In this document: positions 37,934 through 46,299 of the stretch, in pieces
How the letters are laid out: each line of letters opens with the position of its first letter
How positions within the stretch are numbered: the first letter of the stretch is position 1
Source: Brevundimonas sp.
GTDB taxonomy: Bacteria; Pseudomonadota; Alphaproteobacteria; Caulobacterales; Caulobacteraceae
Assembly (NCBI RefSeq): GCF_030704825.1
Contig: NZ_JAUYNX010000002.1
Location: forward strand, 1-64,000
Length of the DNA stretch: 64,000 bases
Reading direction: 5' to 3'
The notes under the pieces: generated by a model
What the model saw: the letters and a program-made list of their open reading frames with translations, nothing else
The model's database searches: none
Told to the model about the DNA's origin: nothing
Translations under genes and position numbers: made by a program

Positions 37934-38566
37934 ATGACAATCACTCATCGACCGACCCCGGATCTCGGCGCGGTTCAGAGAATACGGAAGGTTGCCGTGC
38001 TCGCGGCCCTTGTGGGGTTGGTGGGGCTGGCGCTGGTCACGCAGTCGATCGGCGGCGTCGACGGCGAATGGCACGAGCGGGTCGAACTGGCCGGCTTTGT
38101 CGCCATGATCGTGTCGATCGTCGGCCGGGCCTGGTGCTCGCTCTACATCGGCGGCCGCAAGAAGGCGGAGATCGTCGACCGCGGTCCCTATTCGATCAGC
38201 CGCAACCCGCTCTATGTCTTCAGCTACATCGGCGCCTTCGGCATCGGGGCCCAGAGCGGCAGCGTCACCATCGGTCTGGGCTTCGTCCTGGCGGCCATGG
38301 CCGTCTTCTACCTGACGGTGCGGCGCGAGGAGGCCTTTCTCGAACGGGAGTTCGGGGCCGTCTATGTCGCCTACAAGGCCCGCACCCCGCGCTTCTGGCC
38401 GCGGTTCTCGCTTTGGCGGGACGAGGAGCAGCTGACCATCCGGCCGACCCTGTTCGTGACGACGATTCGGGACGGGCTGGTCTTCCTGCTGGCCATCCCG
38501 GTGTTCGAACTGATCGACGCCGGCCAGGCGGCGCACTGGCTGCGGGTGGTCGCCTTGCTTCCCTGA
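37934..38566 (+). CDS. Isoprenylcysteine carboxyl methyltransferase-like protein
   Basis: A 210-residue membrane protein of the ICMT/PEMT family with four to five helices. The signature is DRGPYSISRNPLYVF, followed by helix FGIGAQSGSVTIGLGFVLAA, then RREEAFLEREFGAVYVAYKA with the SAM/substrate-binding Arg/Glu pair. Bacterial members methylate lipids or have no known substrate; they do not imply prenylated proteins. It is downstream of the M28 gene (83-base gap) and upstream of a lipoprotein gene on the same strand. Confidence 0.88.
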   Translation: MTITHRPTPDLGAVQRIRKVAVLAALVGLVGLALVTQSIGGVDGEWHERVELAGFVAMIVSIVGRAWCSLYIGGRKKAEIVDRGPYSISRNPLYVFSYIGAFGIGAQSGSVTIGLGFVLAAMAVFYLTVRREEAFLEREFGAVYVAYKARTPRFWPRFSLWRDEEQLTIRPTLFVTTIRDGLVFLLAIPVFELIDAGQAAHWLRVVALLP

Positions 38567-38621
38567 CGCTGGACACCGGCGCCCCGCCGTGATCGGAAGG
38601 ACCGTTCAAGGAGCCGTAGAG

Positions 38622-39164
38622 ATGCGCCGTTCAATCTGCCTCATCGCCTGCCTCGCGATCCTCGCGTCCTGCGAGCGATCGCCGGAACCGGCGGAAGCTC
38701 CCGCCGCGACGGCCTTCAGCTACGCCTCGACCGGCGACCTCTCCGGCTACTACATGCCGGCCAGCGATGTGCGCGTCGGCAAATGGAGCCTGGACCACGT
38801 CTTCGTGGGCCAGGCGGCCGAATTCCGTTTGTGGACCGGGGACGACAGCAGCGCGACGTTCGCGCCGGTCATGCTGCAGTTCGACGACGTCACCAGTCCG
38901 ATGGTCCAGACCGAGCTCGGCGAGGCCCGCAGCGTCACGGCCCGGGTCCTGCCCACGCGCTACGCGGTCAGCGACGACCGCCTGCGGTTCGAGGGAACCT
39001 CGCCCGAGCTGGGCCGGGTCAGCTTCGAGGGCCGACTGGACCCGGGCGCGCTGGCGACCTCGCGCCGCAATCTGGGCGACGAGGGCGTGGTTCTGACCGG
39101 CACGCTGACCGCCGGGGGCCAGACGGTGCGCGACGTGCGCCTGCGCTGGTGGATGGGCGACTGA
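38622..39164 (+). CDS. Putative lipoprotein of unknown function
   Basis: A 180-residue protein with a lipoprotein signal (hydrophobic ICLIACLAILASC, Cys about 17 residues in) followed by about 160 residues rich in beta strands. The SYASTGDLSGYYMP segment after the anchor and the closing VRDVRLRWWMGD are not tied to a family I know. AAGGAG lies eight bases before the ATG at 38622, which is why I reject the earlier in-frame start at 38589. It is in tandem with the ICMT-like gene and converges with ppx eight bases further on. Confidence 0.72.
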   Translation: MRRSICLIACLAILASCERSPEPAEAPAATAFSYASTGDLSGYYMPASDVRVGKWSLDHVFVGQAAEFRLWTGDDSSATFAPVMLQFDDVTSPMVQTELGEARSVTARVLPTRYAVSDDRLRFEGTSPELGRVSFEGRLDPGALATSRRNLGDEGVVLTGTLTAGGQTVRDVRLRWWMGD

Positions 39165-39171
39165 GGACGGC

Positions 39172-40680
39172 TCAACCGCCGTTGCGGATATCCAGCTTCA
39201 GTCCCATGGCCTCGGCCAGGGCCTTGCCGCGACGGCGCGTCTGCTCGCCCAGCAGGACGTCGGCGTAGCCCTCGCTGGCGGTCAGCACCAGGGCGCCGTC
39301 CTTCACCGTGGCGCGAGCGTTGACCAGCAGCTGCGGCGAGCGGCCGGACAGGTCGCAGGCCAGCCGGATCGCCAGCCCCAGCGCCCGGGCGCCCTGACGC
39401 TGGTCCTCGTTCAACAGCCGCGCCACGGTGGCGGGTTCCGGCGTCGCGGCCGAGCCGCCGTAGCGGGCGTTGACGGCGGTCGCCAGATAGGCGCGTTCGG
39501 CATGGGTCTGGCCCGGCACCGGCGCGCGCAGCACCTGGTCGAAGGCCAGTTCCACGCGGTGGTCGGGATGCAACCGGGCGCCGAGGTCGGCCAGACGGCA
39601 GGCGGCGTCGGCCAGCAGTGCGTCGCGGTCCCGGTCGAAGACGGGAGGCAGGGCGGCGACGAGGGGGGTGATCCAGCCGTTGAGCGCGCCGGAAAGGGTC
39701 GGCGAAATGCCTTGCCGGGCCCCCAGGGCCGAGCAACCGGCCAGCAGCGGGTCGGTCGAGGCGGTTTCCCTGTCCAGGGTCTCGAAAAGCAGGCCTTCGC
39801 GCACGCCCCAGGCCGACAGGACGATGCGTTTGAGGTCCAGCCGCTCGATCAGACCTTCGAGGACAAGGGCGGCATGGGGCAGGGTCTCGGCTCGCTTCTT
39901 CGACAGGCCCGGCCATTTTTCGAGCGAGGGTTTCGACTGGCGCGCGACCAGCCGCGCCGTGGCGAGAGCGTCCGCGGCGTCCATCGCATACTGATGGACG
40001 ATGCGCAGCGGATGGCCGCTGACCTGCATCTGCACCTGCGCCAGCGTCCGCCAGGCTCCGCCGACGGCGTAGAGGGTGTCGGCCTTGTAGTCGCCGACGG
40101 GCTTGAGCCGTTTGGCGATCGCTTCGCGCAGGCGGTCGGCGTCGAAGCCCTTTTCGTCGGCGAGGGCGAAGGGGCCCAGCGGCAGGGTGACGCCCCGCCC
40201 GACCGTTCCACCCGAGACGCGCACCAGTTCGAGGCTGGACCCGCCCAGATCGGCCACGACCCCGTCGGCATGGGGGATGCCGGCCAGCACGCCGAGGGCG
40301 GCGTAGCGGGCTTCCTCCTCGCCGGTCAGCACGCGAATCCGGAGGCCGGTTTCGGCGGCGACCCGCTCGCAGAACGCGCCGCCGTCCCCGGCCTCGCGCA
40401 CGGCCGCCGTGGCGGCGACGAAGGCGTGGGCCGGCCGGACGCCGTCGACCACCGCGGCGAACCGTTTCAGCGCCGTCATGGCCTGGGCCGCGCCGTCGAC
40501 CGACAGCTGTCCGCTCGCGGCCAGATCCCGGCCCAGTCCGGCCAGGACCTTCTCGTTGAACACGGTCCAGATCGCGCGCCCTTCCAGCCGGTACAGGACC
40601 ATGCGGACCGAGTTCGAGCCTATGTCTATGGCGGCGATGTCGCGCGGCGAACCGATGGCCGAGAGCAGGGCCTCGGGCAT
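39172..40680 (-). CDS. ppx: Exopolyphosphatase / GppA family
   Basis: Splits phosphate from polyphosphate ends, or pppGpp to ppGpp, using the ASKHA fold. The 502-residue protein has the phosphate-1 loop IAAIDIGSNSVRMVLYRLEG at the N-terminus, VAATAAVREAGDG, the TGEEEARYAALG block and the phosphate-2 loop VVADLGGSSLELVRV, and a C-terminal helical HD-like half. Its ATG overlaps the ppk stop (ATGA at 40679-40682), so kinase and phosphatase are translationally coupled. Ppx and GppA are not separable by sequence alone, but the ppk neighbour favours Ppx. Confidence 0.92.
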   Translation of the reverse strand: MPEALLSAIGSPRDIAAIDIGSNSVRMVLYRLEGRAIWTVFNEKVLAGLGRDLAASGQLSVDGAAQAMTALKRFAAVVDGVRPAHAFVAATAAVREAGDGGAFCERVAAETGLRIRVLTGEEEARYAALGVLAGIPHADGVVADLGGSSLELVRVSGGTVGRGVTLPLGPFALADEKGFDADRLREAIAKRLKPVGDYKADTLYAVGGAWRTLAQVQMQVSGHPLRIVHQYAMDAADALATARLVARQSKPSLEKWPGLSKKRAETLPHAALVLEGLIERLDLKRIVLSAWGVREGLLFETLDRETASTDPLLAGCSALGARQGISPTLSGALNGWITPLVAALPPVFDRDRDALLADAACRLADLGARLHPDHRVELAFDQVLRAPVPGQTHAERAYLATAVNARYGGSAATPEPATVARLLNEDQRQGARALGLAIRLACDLSGRSPQLLVNARATVKDGALVLTASEGYADVLLGEQTRRRGKALAEAMGLKLDIRNGG

Positions 40681-42902
40681 CAGCGCTTCTTCCGCGAAGG
40701 CTCGTAGCTGAGCTGGCCCGGCAGCGTCTTCACCTTGCGGCCACGGCCAGACAGGCTGGGGTTGGTCATGAAGTATTTGTGGGCCGAGAAGGGACGTTCG
40801 GGGTCGGCCGGCGCGACGCGGATGTAGGCCCCGTCGGCGGACAGGACCCAGCTCTGGGCGTCGTCCTTGAGATTGGCCACCATGATCTGGTCCAGCACCT
40901 GATCGTGCACCGTCGCGTTCAGCACCGGCGTCATCAGTTCGACGCGGCGGTCGAGGTTGCGGGTCATCCAGTCTGCGGACGAGATATAGACCTTCGCCTT
41001 GTCGTGCGGCAGGTCGCGGCCGTTGGCGAAGGCGATGATGCGGCTGTGTTCCAGGAAGCGGCCGACGATCGACTTGACGCGGATGTTCTCGCTGAGGCCC
41101 GGCACGCCGGGGCGCAGGCAGCAGATGCCGCGCACCACGAGTTCGATGCGGACGCCCCACTGGCTGGCGCGGTACAGGGCGTCGATGATCTGCGGATCCA
41201 CCAGGGCGTTCAGCTTGACCCAGATCGCCGCCGGTTTGCCCTTGGCGGCGGCCGACATCTCCTTGCCGATCAGTTCGAGCAGCTTCGTCTTCATATTGAG
41301 CGGCGAGACGATCAGCTGCTCCAGTTCGTCGGGCTGGGCATAGCCGGTGATGTAGTTGAAGACCCGCCCGGCGTCGCGGGCCAGCACGGGGTCGGAACTG
41401 AACAGCGACAGGTCGGTGTAGATGCGCGCCGTGACCGGATGATAGTTGCCCGTTCCGAAATGGCAGTAGGTCTTGAGGCCCTCGCCCTCGCGCCGCACGA
41501 CGACGCTGAGCTTGGCGTGGGTCTTCCATTCGACGAAGCCGAAGACGACGTGGACGCCCGCCCGTTCCATGGCCCGGGCCCAGCGCAGGTTGGCCTCCTC
41601 GTCGAAGCGGGCCTTGATCTCGACCAGGGCGGTGACGTTCTTGCCGTTCTCGGCCGCCTCGATCAGGGCGGCGACGATGGGGCTGTCCTTGGAGGTCCGG
41701 TACAGCGTCTGCTTGATGGCGATGACGTTGGGGTCGCGGGCCGCCTGGCGCAGGAACTGGACCACCACGTCGAAGCTCTCGAACGGGTGGTGGATCAGCA
41801 TGTCCTTCTCGCGCACGGCGGCGAAGATGTCCCCGCCGTTGTCGCGCACCCGCTCGGGATAGCGCGGCTCGTAGCCCTTGAATTTCAGGTCGGGGTGACC
41901 CGAGGGGATCAGCTCGGCCAGCTGGGCGAGGCCCAGCATGCCGTCGATCAGCACCGTGTCCTGCGGCGCCGCATCCAGCTGACCGGTGATGAAGGTGCGC
42001 AGGTCCTCGGGCATCGAGGCCTCGATCTTGATGCGCACGACCGAGCCGAGACGCCGTTGCTTCAGCGCCTCCTCGAACTCCATGACCAGATCCTCGGCCT
42101 CCTCCTCGATCTCGATGTCGCTGTCGCGGATCAGACGGAAGACGCCGCGCTCCAGCACGTCGCAGCCGGGGAACAGATGGTCGATGAAGAGCGTCAGCAG
42201 GCTCTCAAGGGTCAGAAAACGCCTTTTTCCGGGCGTCGAACGCCCGTCGGTGGCCAGGGGCCAGAACCGCTTCACCTGGGTCGGCACGGGGACCAGGGCG
42301 TAGAGGGTGCGGTTGTCCGACCGACGCTTGAGCTTGAGCGCCAGCGAGAAGCCGAGGTTGGGCAGGAAGGGAAAGGGGTGGGCCGGGTCGATGGCCATGG
42401 GCGTCAGGACGGCGAACAGCCGGTTCAGGAATTCCGGCTCCAGCCGTTCGCGCTCGGTCTTGCTGATCTTGCCGGCGTCGACCACCTCGATGCCGGCGGC
42501 GGTCAGCTCCTTGCGCAGCTTGCGCCAGCGCCGCTGTTGTTCGGCCATCAGGGCGCCGGCGGCGACATTGACCTTGTCCAGCTGTTCGGCGGCGGTCAGG
42601 CCGTCCGCGGACAGCACCCGGACGCGTTCGCGCACCTGGCCTTTCAGGCCGGCGACCCGCGTCATGAAGAACTCATCCAGGTTGTTGGCCGAGATGGACA
42701 GGAAACGCAGGCGCTCGAGCAGCGGATGGCCCGGATTGGCGGCTTCCTCCAGCACCCGGCCGTTGAAAGCCAGCCAGGAGATCTCGCGGTTGAAGAAGCG
42801 GGCGGGCGAGGCCATCAGCTCTTCGGACAGATGGAGCTGGGGCGCCCGCGAGGAGGGGACCTCCTCGCCGGTGGTCGTGTCGCTGATCGCCGCGTCGGTC
42901 AT
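40680..42902 (-). CDS. ppk1: Polyphosphate kinase 1
   Basis: Reversibly polymerises the gamma phosphate of ATP into polyphosphate. The 740-residue protein shows the N-terminal [20 protein letters not shown], the [17 protein letters not shown] block, and two PLD-like halves with the HxK motif in [14 protein letters not shown] (the His that is phosphorylated) and the [20 protein letters not shown] segment; the C-terminal [15 protein letters not shown] and [17 protein letters not shown] complete it. The ATG at 42902 is used; 12 more codons are open upstream without homology. It is followed by ppx with an overlap. Confidence 0.97.
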   Translation of the reverse strand: MTDAAISDTTTGEEVPSSRAPQLHLSEELMASPARFFNREISWLAFNGRVLEEAANPGHPLLERLRFLSISANNLDEFFMTRVAGLKGQVRERVRVLSADGLTAAEQLDKVNVAAGALMAEQQRRWRKLRKELTAAGIEVVDAGKISKTERERLEPEFLNRLFAVLTPMAIDPAHPFPFLPNLGFSLALKLKRRSDNRTLYALVPVPTQVKRFWPLATDGRSTPGKRRFLTLESLLTLFIDHLFPGCDVLERGVFRLIRDSDIEIEEEAEDLVMEFEEALKQRRLGSVVRIKIEASMPEDLRTFITGQLDAAPQDTVLIDGMLGLAQLAELIPSGHPDLKFKGYEPRYPERVRDNGGDIFAAVREKDMLIHHPFESFDVVVQFLRQAARDPNVIAIKQTLYRTSKDSPIVAALIEAAENGKNVTALVEIKARFDEEANLRWARAMERAGVHVVFGFVEWKTHAKLSVVVRREGEGLKTYCHFGTGNYHPVTARIYTDLSLFSSDPVLARDAGRVFNYITGYAQPDELEQLIVSPLNMKTKLLELIGKEMSAAAKGKPAAIWVKLNALVDPQIIDALYRASQWGVRIELVVRGICCLRPGVPGLSENIRVKSIVGRFLEHSRIIAFANGRDLPHDKAKVYISSADWMTRNLDRRVELMTPVLNATVHDQVLDQIMVANLKDDAQSWVLSADGAYIRVAPADPERPFSAHKYFMTNPSLSGRGRKVKTLPGQLSYEPSRKKR

Positions 42903-42955
42903 GCCGCCGGTTCTGGCCCGACGCGGCGGCGGCTGCAACCTTGCCCGTTCACAAG

Positions 42956-42986
42956 AAAAAGCCGCCCGACCTTGCAGTCAGGCGGC
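42956..42986 (-). terminator. Rho-independent terminator of RcnB-like gene
   Basis: On the minus strand GCCGCCTGAC pairs with the stretch GTCGGGCGGC across a short loop, and five T residues follow (the AAAAA at 42956-42960 on the plus strand). It lies 22 bases past the stop of the repeat-rich RcnB-family gene and before the ppk start, so ppk needs its own promoter in the 60-base space. Confidence 0.85.
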
Positions 42987-43008
42987 GTTTCCTCCGTGTC
43001 CTGACGGT

Positions 43009-44007
43009 CTACCAGCTCCAGGCGTCGTAGATGACGTCGATGATGTAGCCGTCGTATTCGTCGATCAGATAGATGTGGTTGTCGACCAGCACCCAGCGCG
43101 TGCCCTCGGGCGGATAGCCGAGGCCGTAGGTGCGCCAGTCGTCCAGCCGGTAGCGCCAGAAGATCGACGGCAGGTAGTCGCCGACATGGTAGCGCTGGCC
43201 CCAATAGCTGCGCGGCACGCTGTAGTAGCCGTAGCCAGGCGCGAAATAGAAGCCGATGCGGAAGCCGTTGTAGCCCCTGAACCGCCGATCATTGCGCCAC
43301 CAGCCGGACCCATGACGTCGGTTCCAGTCGCGCCGCCAATGGTCGCCGTTGAAGCGATTGCGGAACTCGCGATATTCGCGGCGGTCCTGACGCCGCTCCT
43401 GACGATCGTCGCGACGGTCCCGGCGGTCGTCGCGCCGGTCATCGCGCCTTTCCTGGCGGTCCTGCGGACGGTCGGGACGGTTCGGACGATCGGGCCTGTC
43501 GGGACGATCGGGGCGGTTGGGCCTGTCAGGACGGTCGGGTCGATCCTGACGATTTCCGCCGGCATTGCCGTCGGGCCAGCCGGGCCGATCCGGGCGGTTG
43601 GGCCTGTCAGGGCGGTCGGGCCGGTTGGGCCGGTCCGGCCGGTTTCCGCCGGCGTTGCCGTCGGGCCGGTTGGGGCGGTCGGGCCGATCCGGGCGGTCGG
43701 GCCTGTCAGGGCGGCCGGGCCGATCCTGACGGTTTCCACCGGCGCTCCCGTCCGGCCGATCGGGCCGATCGGGCCTGTCAGGGCGATCCGGTCGTTCCTG
43801 CCGGTTTCCGCCGCCGTTGTCGGCGTTCGGTCGATCCGGCCGGGCGGGCCGGTTCGGGCGGGCGGGGCGATCCTCGTCGCCGTTCTGTCGCGCGGCTCCG
43901 CGACGACCGCCGTCGCGCTCGCCGTCCTGGGCCAGCGCCGTCAACGGCGCGGCCGCCGGCAGGGCGAAGGACGCCACCGCGACCGCGACCATAAATGAGT
44001 GTTTCAT
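43009..44007 (-). CDS. RcnB-family protein with long Arg-Pro-Asp repeat
   Basis: A 332-residue periplasmic protein: signal peptide 1-27 (cut after ALA), then a Pro/Arg/Asp/Asn-rich region (46-182) built from RPD and RPN triplets. It is arranged as 24-30-residue units that each start with GN and end in DGNAG or DGSAG (units at 67, 91, 121 and 151). An Arg/Asp-rich helix (183-215) leads into an RcnB-type C-terminal domain with many Tyr/Trp (GYYSVPRSYWGQRYHVGDYL, LDDWRTYGLGYPPEGTRWVL). RcnB itself is a periplasmic nickel/cobalt-homeostasis protein, but metal binding is not shown for this relative. It is neighbour to a second RcnB-family gene. Confidence 0.8.
   Translation of the reverse strand: MKHSFMVAVAVASFALPAAAPLTALAQDGERDGGRRGAARQNGDEDRPARPNRPARPDRPNADNGGGNRQERPDRPDRPDRPDRPDGSAGGNRQDRPGRPDRPDRPDRPDRPNRPDGNAGGNRPDRPNRPDRPDRPNRPDRPGWPDGNAGGNRQDRPDRPDRPNRPDRPDRPDRPNRPDRPQDRQERRDDRRDDRRDRRDDRQERRQDRREYREFRNRFNGDHWRRDWNRRHGSGWWRNDRRFRGYNGFRIGFYFAPGYGYYSVPRSYWGQRYHVGDYLPSIFWRYRLDDWRTYGLGYPPEGTRWVLVDNHIYLIDEYDGYIIDVIYDAWSW
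43465..43809 (-). repeat. In-frame tandem repeat coding for Arg-Pro-Asp units
   Basis: The part of the RcnB-like gene coding residues 67-181 consists of 9-base RPD/RPN modules grouped in higher-order units: about 72 bases (43738-43809), then two of 90 bases (43648-43737 and 43558-43647), then a last, degenerate one. Ends of units are marked by codons for GNAGGNR. Such units expand and contract easily, so the copy number probably varies between strains. Confidence 0.85.
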
Positions 44008-44112
44008 TCCCGTATCTTCCCCGCACGCCCCTGTCAGACGGCTTGAGGTGAAAATCGCGCGTTTACGATGAACCGTGACTGAACGAACGGCGCGATCGTT
44101 CCGGACATGAAA

Positions 44113-44140
44113 CGCCCCGCGCGCCGGAGCGCGCGGGGCG
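44113..44140 (-). terminator. GC-rich terminator hairpin after second RcnB-like gene
   Basis: CGCCCCGCGC (44113-44122) pairs exactly with GCGCGGGGCG (44131-44140) with an eight-base loop. It lies 23 bases after the stop of the gene at 44164-44763. Only TTTC follows on the minus strand, so the T run is short. Confidence 0.65.
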
Positions 44141-44163
44141 AAGGTTCGACCGCCGATCGCGGT

Positions 44164-44763
44164 CTAGTAGACGCCGGACAGGACGCTGGCGATCAGGCCG
44201 GTCGCGATGGCGATCATCACGATGTCATTGCCCGCGTGGACATAGCGATAGCCGCGGGGGGCCGGACGCAGGTTGTAGGCGTAGGGATCGCGCACATAGT
44301 AGCTGCGATAGGCCGAGGGCAGGTAGTGGCCACGTTGCCAGCGCTGGCCGTAGTAGCGCGGCTCGACCCGGTAATAGCCGTAGCTGGGCGCATACCAGTA
44401 GCCGCTGCGGGCGCCGCGGTAGTCGCGGAAGTCATTGCGGTCACGCCACCAGTCGCGGTCGTTGCGATCCCAGCGCTGGTCGCGGCGGAAATCCCGGCGG
44501 TCGTCGCGGCGTTCTTCCCGGAAGTCGCGGCGATCCTCGTGACGGTCCTGACGGTAGTCCCGGCGGTTGTCGTAGTCGCCCTGACGCCAGTCGCGGCGGT
44601 CGTCGCGGCGCTCCTGACGGAATTCGCGGCGGTCGTCCCGACGGTCCTCGCGATAGTCGCGCCGGTTCTCGCGGCGGTCTCCGCGGTTCTGGGCCTCGGC
44701 GGCCAGCGGCGCGGCGGTGGCCATCACCAGTCCGAGCACCGCGGCCTTGGCGAAGCGGTTCAT
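44164..44763 (-). CDS. RcnB-family protein, Arg/Asp-rich
   Basis: A 199-residue exported protein with a signal peptide (1-24, cut after AEA), a highly charged region of RRD/RRE/DRR units (27-115), and a Tyr-rich RcnB-type end (GYWYAPSYGYYRVEPRYYGQ, RGHYLPSAYRSYYVRDPYAY). It ends in a hydrophobic segment VMIAIATGLIASVLSGVY, possibly an anchor. It is a divergent paralogue of the neighbouring RPD-repeat protein: same end domain, different low-complexity part. GGAGAG precedes the ATG at 44763. Its function is unknown; envelope or metal homeostasis are possible. Confidence 0.8.
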   Translation of the reverse strand: MNRFAKAAVLGLVMATAAPLAAEAQNRGDRRENRRDYREDRRDDRREFRQERRDDRRDWRQGDYDNRRDYRQDRHEDRRDFREERRDDRRDFRRDQRWDRNDRDWWRDRNDFRDYRGARSGYWYAPSYGYYRVEPRYYGQRWQRGHYLPSAYRSYYVRDPYAYNLRPAPRGYRYVHAGNDIVMIAIATGLIASVLSGVY

Positions 44764-44935
44764 GATCACTCTCCAGCTGAAGGGCGGCGACGGAAGCGGC
44801 CCGTTAATCATGAGCCGAAGGTCGTCGCGGGCGGATGAACTCTCCCTGAACGCGAATGTCAGATTTGGAAGCGGGGCATTGCGCGCCCGACATGATCGAC
44901 CCACGCTGTGAGCCAGCTTCACGGGACGCATTTGC

Positions 44936-45655
44936 ATGACCGCGCCGATCGAACTCTGGTACTGGCCCACCCCGAACGGCTGGAAGGTTTCCATCGCCCT
45001 GGAGGAGATGGGCGTCCCGTATGAGATGAAGCCGGTCAATATCGGCGCCGGAGAGCAGTTCGCGCCGGCCTTCCAAGCGATCAGCCCCAACGGACGCATG
45101 CCGGCCATCGTCGATCCGGACGGTCCGGACGGGAAGCCGCTGTCGATCTTCGAGTCCGGGGCGATCCTTCAGTATCTCGGCGTGAAGTCTGGTCGGTTCT
45201 ATCCGCAGGATCCGCGCGGCAGGGCGGAGGTCGACCAGTGGCTGTTCTGGCAGGTCGGCGGCCTCGGGCCGATGGCCGGGCAAACGCATCATTTCCGCCA
45301 GTACGCTCCGGCCATCATCAAGGACCAACGTCAGCTCGCCTATGGCGTCCGTCGCTATACGGACGAGACCCATCGCCTGTACGGCGTGATGGAGCGGCGA
45401 CTGGCCGATCGCCATTACCTGGCGGGCGACTATTCCATCGCCGATATGGCGGCATGGCCGTGGGTGCTGCCGGAGCTGCAGGGACAGAACCTCGACGAAT
45501 TCCCCAACCTCAAGGCGTGGATGGCTCGGGTGGGCGCGCGGCCGGCCGTGATCGCGGGGCGGGCCCTGGGCGACGAGATGCGTCGGAGCCTCGCCGCGTC
45601 CGGCAAGGCGGCCGAAGCGGCGCGCAAGGTGCTGTTCGGACAACGCGCGCGGTAA
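44936..45655 (+). CDS. Glutathione S-transferase family protein (YfcG-like)
   Basis: A 239-residue GST: N-terminal thioredoxin-like domain (IELWYWPTPNGWKVSIALEE, ISPNGRMPAIVD, SIFESGAILQYLG) and an all-helical C-terminal domain (FWQVGGLGPMAGQTHHFRQYA). The Asn-Gly-Trp-Lys context and the GQxxHF motif are typical of the Nu-class disulfide-bond oxidoreductases YfcG/YghU, which use glutathione in thiol-disulfide exchange. It is a single gene, divergent from the RcnB-like gene. Confidence 0.9.
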   Translation: MTAPIELWYWPTPNGWKVSIALEEMGVPYEMKPVNIGAGEQFAPAFQAISPNGRMPAIVDPDGPDGKPLSIFESGAILQYLGVKSGRFYPQDPRGRAEVDQWLFWQVGGLGPMAGQTHHFRQYAPAIIKDQRQLAYGVRRYTDETHRLYGVMERRLADRHYLAGDYSIADMAAWPWVLPELQGQNLDEFPNLKAWMARVGARPAVIAGRALGDEMRRSLAASGKAAEAARKVLFGQRAR

Positions 45656-45787
45656 CCGTTCGTAAGCCTTCCGGTCACGTCCCGTTAGCAGGTGTGAATC
45701 AGGGATTTCCGAACTATTTCAGAGAGCTGAACAAGGGCGGAGTATTCGGTCGAACTGTACTGAAAAGGCCCTCGCGGCCCCGTGCCG

Positions 45788-45802
45788 TTAACTTTACCTT
45801 CA
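45788..45802 (+). promoter_or_regulatory. CtrA-like box before the Sel1-like gene
   Basis: TTAACTTTACCTTCA reads TTAA-N7-TTCA, one base from the Caulobacter CtrA consensus TTAA-N7-TTAA. It lies in an AT-richer stretch, 68 bases before the ATG at 45870, where a promoter is expected. Short motifs like this also arise by chance. Confidence 0.35.
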
Positions 45803-45869
45803 AACCGCGGGTATTTGATCGCGTCTCAGAGGTCGGGGCCAGAACGGCGCCGGTTCGGGAGATACGGTG

Positions 45870-46172
45870 ATGAACGCGCAAGAAATGGCGCCCACGGTCA
45901 ATGAAGAGCAGGGCCTGCCCCTGCCGACCGCCGACATGAGCGGCGACGACCTGTTCCGGCTGGGCATGATGTATTCGAGCGGTCAGGGCGGGTGCCCGAT
46001 GGACCGCGTCTCGGCCCATATGATCTTCAACCTGGCCGCCATGAAAGGCTCCATCGAGGCGCGCGTCTATCGCCGCGAGATGAGCCAGGAGATGGAGCAG
46101 GACGAGATCGCCGAGGCCCAGAAGGCGGCCCGCCGCTGGATCGACGCGGGCGTGGTGTCGCTCGCGGCCTAG
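45870..46172 (+). CDS. Sel1-like repeat protein (single unit)
   Basis: A 100-residue protein with one Sel1-type unit (DLFRLGMMYSSGQGGCPMDR, then VSAHMIFNLAAMKGSIEA), which is the LGxxYxxGxG..D...A...F..AA..G pattern of the repeat, followed by an acidic helix (EMEQDEIAEAQKAARRWID). Sel1 proteins are protein-protein adapters. The start is the ATG at 45870. It is short enough to be a regulatory adapter. Its 215-base upstream region is AT-richer than its neighbours and contains a CtrA-like box. Confidence 0.75.
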   Translation: MNAQEMAPTVNEEQGLPLPTADMSGDDLFRLGMMYSSGQGGCPMDRVSAHMIFNLAAMKGSIEARVYRREMSQEMEQDEIAEAQKAARRWIDAGVVSLAA

Positions 46173-46174
46173 GC

Positions 46175-46274
46175 CGCTCGCTGCATCCTTGTTGGGCCGC
46201 GGTCATAAGGCTCCGCCTTGTCGACCCGACGCGGCCTGGCGCTTCGCGCACGCTCCGCGCTCAAGCAGCGAGCG
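46175..46274. repeat. Palindromic intergenic element
   Basis: CGCTCGCTGC (46175-46184) is mirrored exactly by GCAGCGAGCG (46265-46274). Between the arms a second small hairpin, AAGGC-TCC-GCCTT (46207-46219), and a GCGC-rich stem occur, and the sequence continues in GCG/CGC alternations up to 46293. The element fills the gap between the two convergent genes ending at 46172 and 46300, so it could end both transcripts. Confidence 0.65.
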
Positions 46275-46299
46275 ACCGCGTCGCGAGCGCTAGCGCCCA

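Noticed and set aside
43465..43809. Possible CRISPR array suggested by regular repeats
   Set aside because: The units are in frame, of 9- and 90-base periodicity, with no unique spacers, and translate into an Arg-Pro-Asp repeat.
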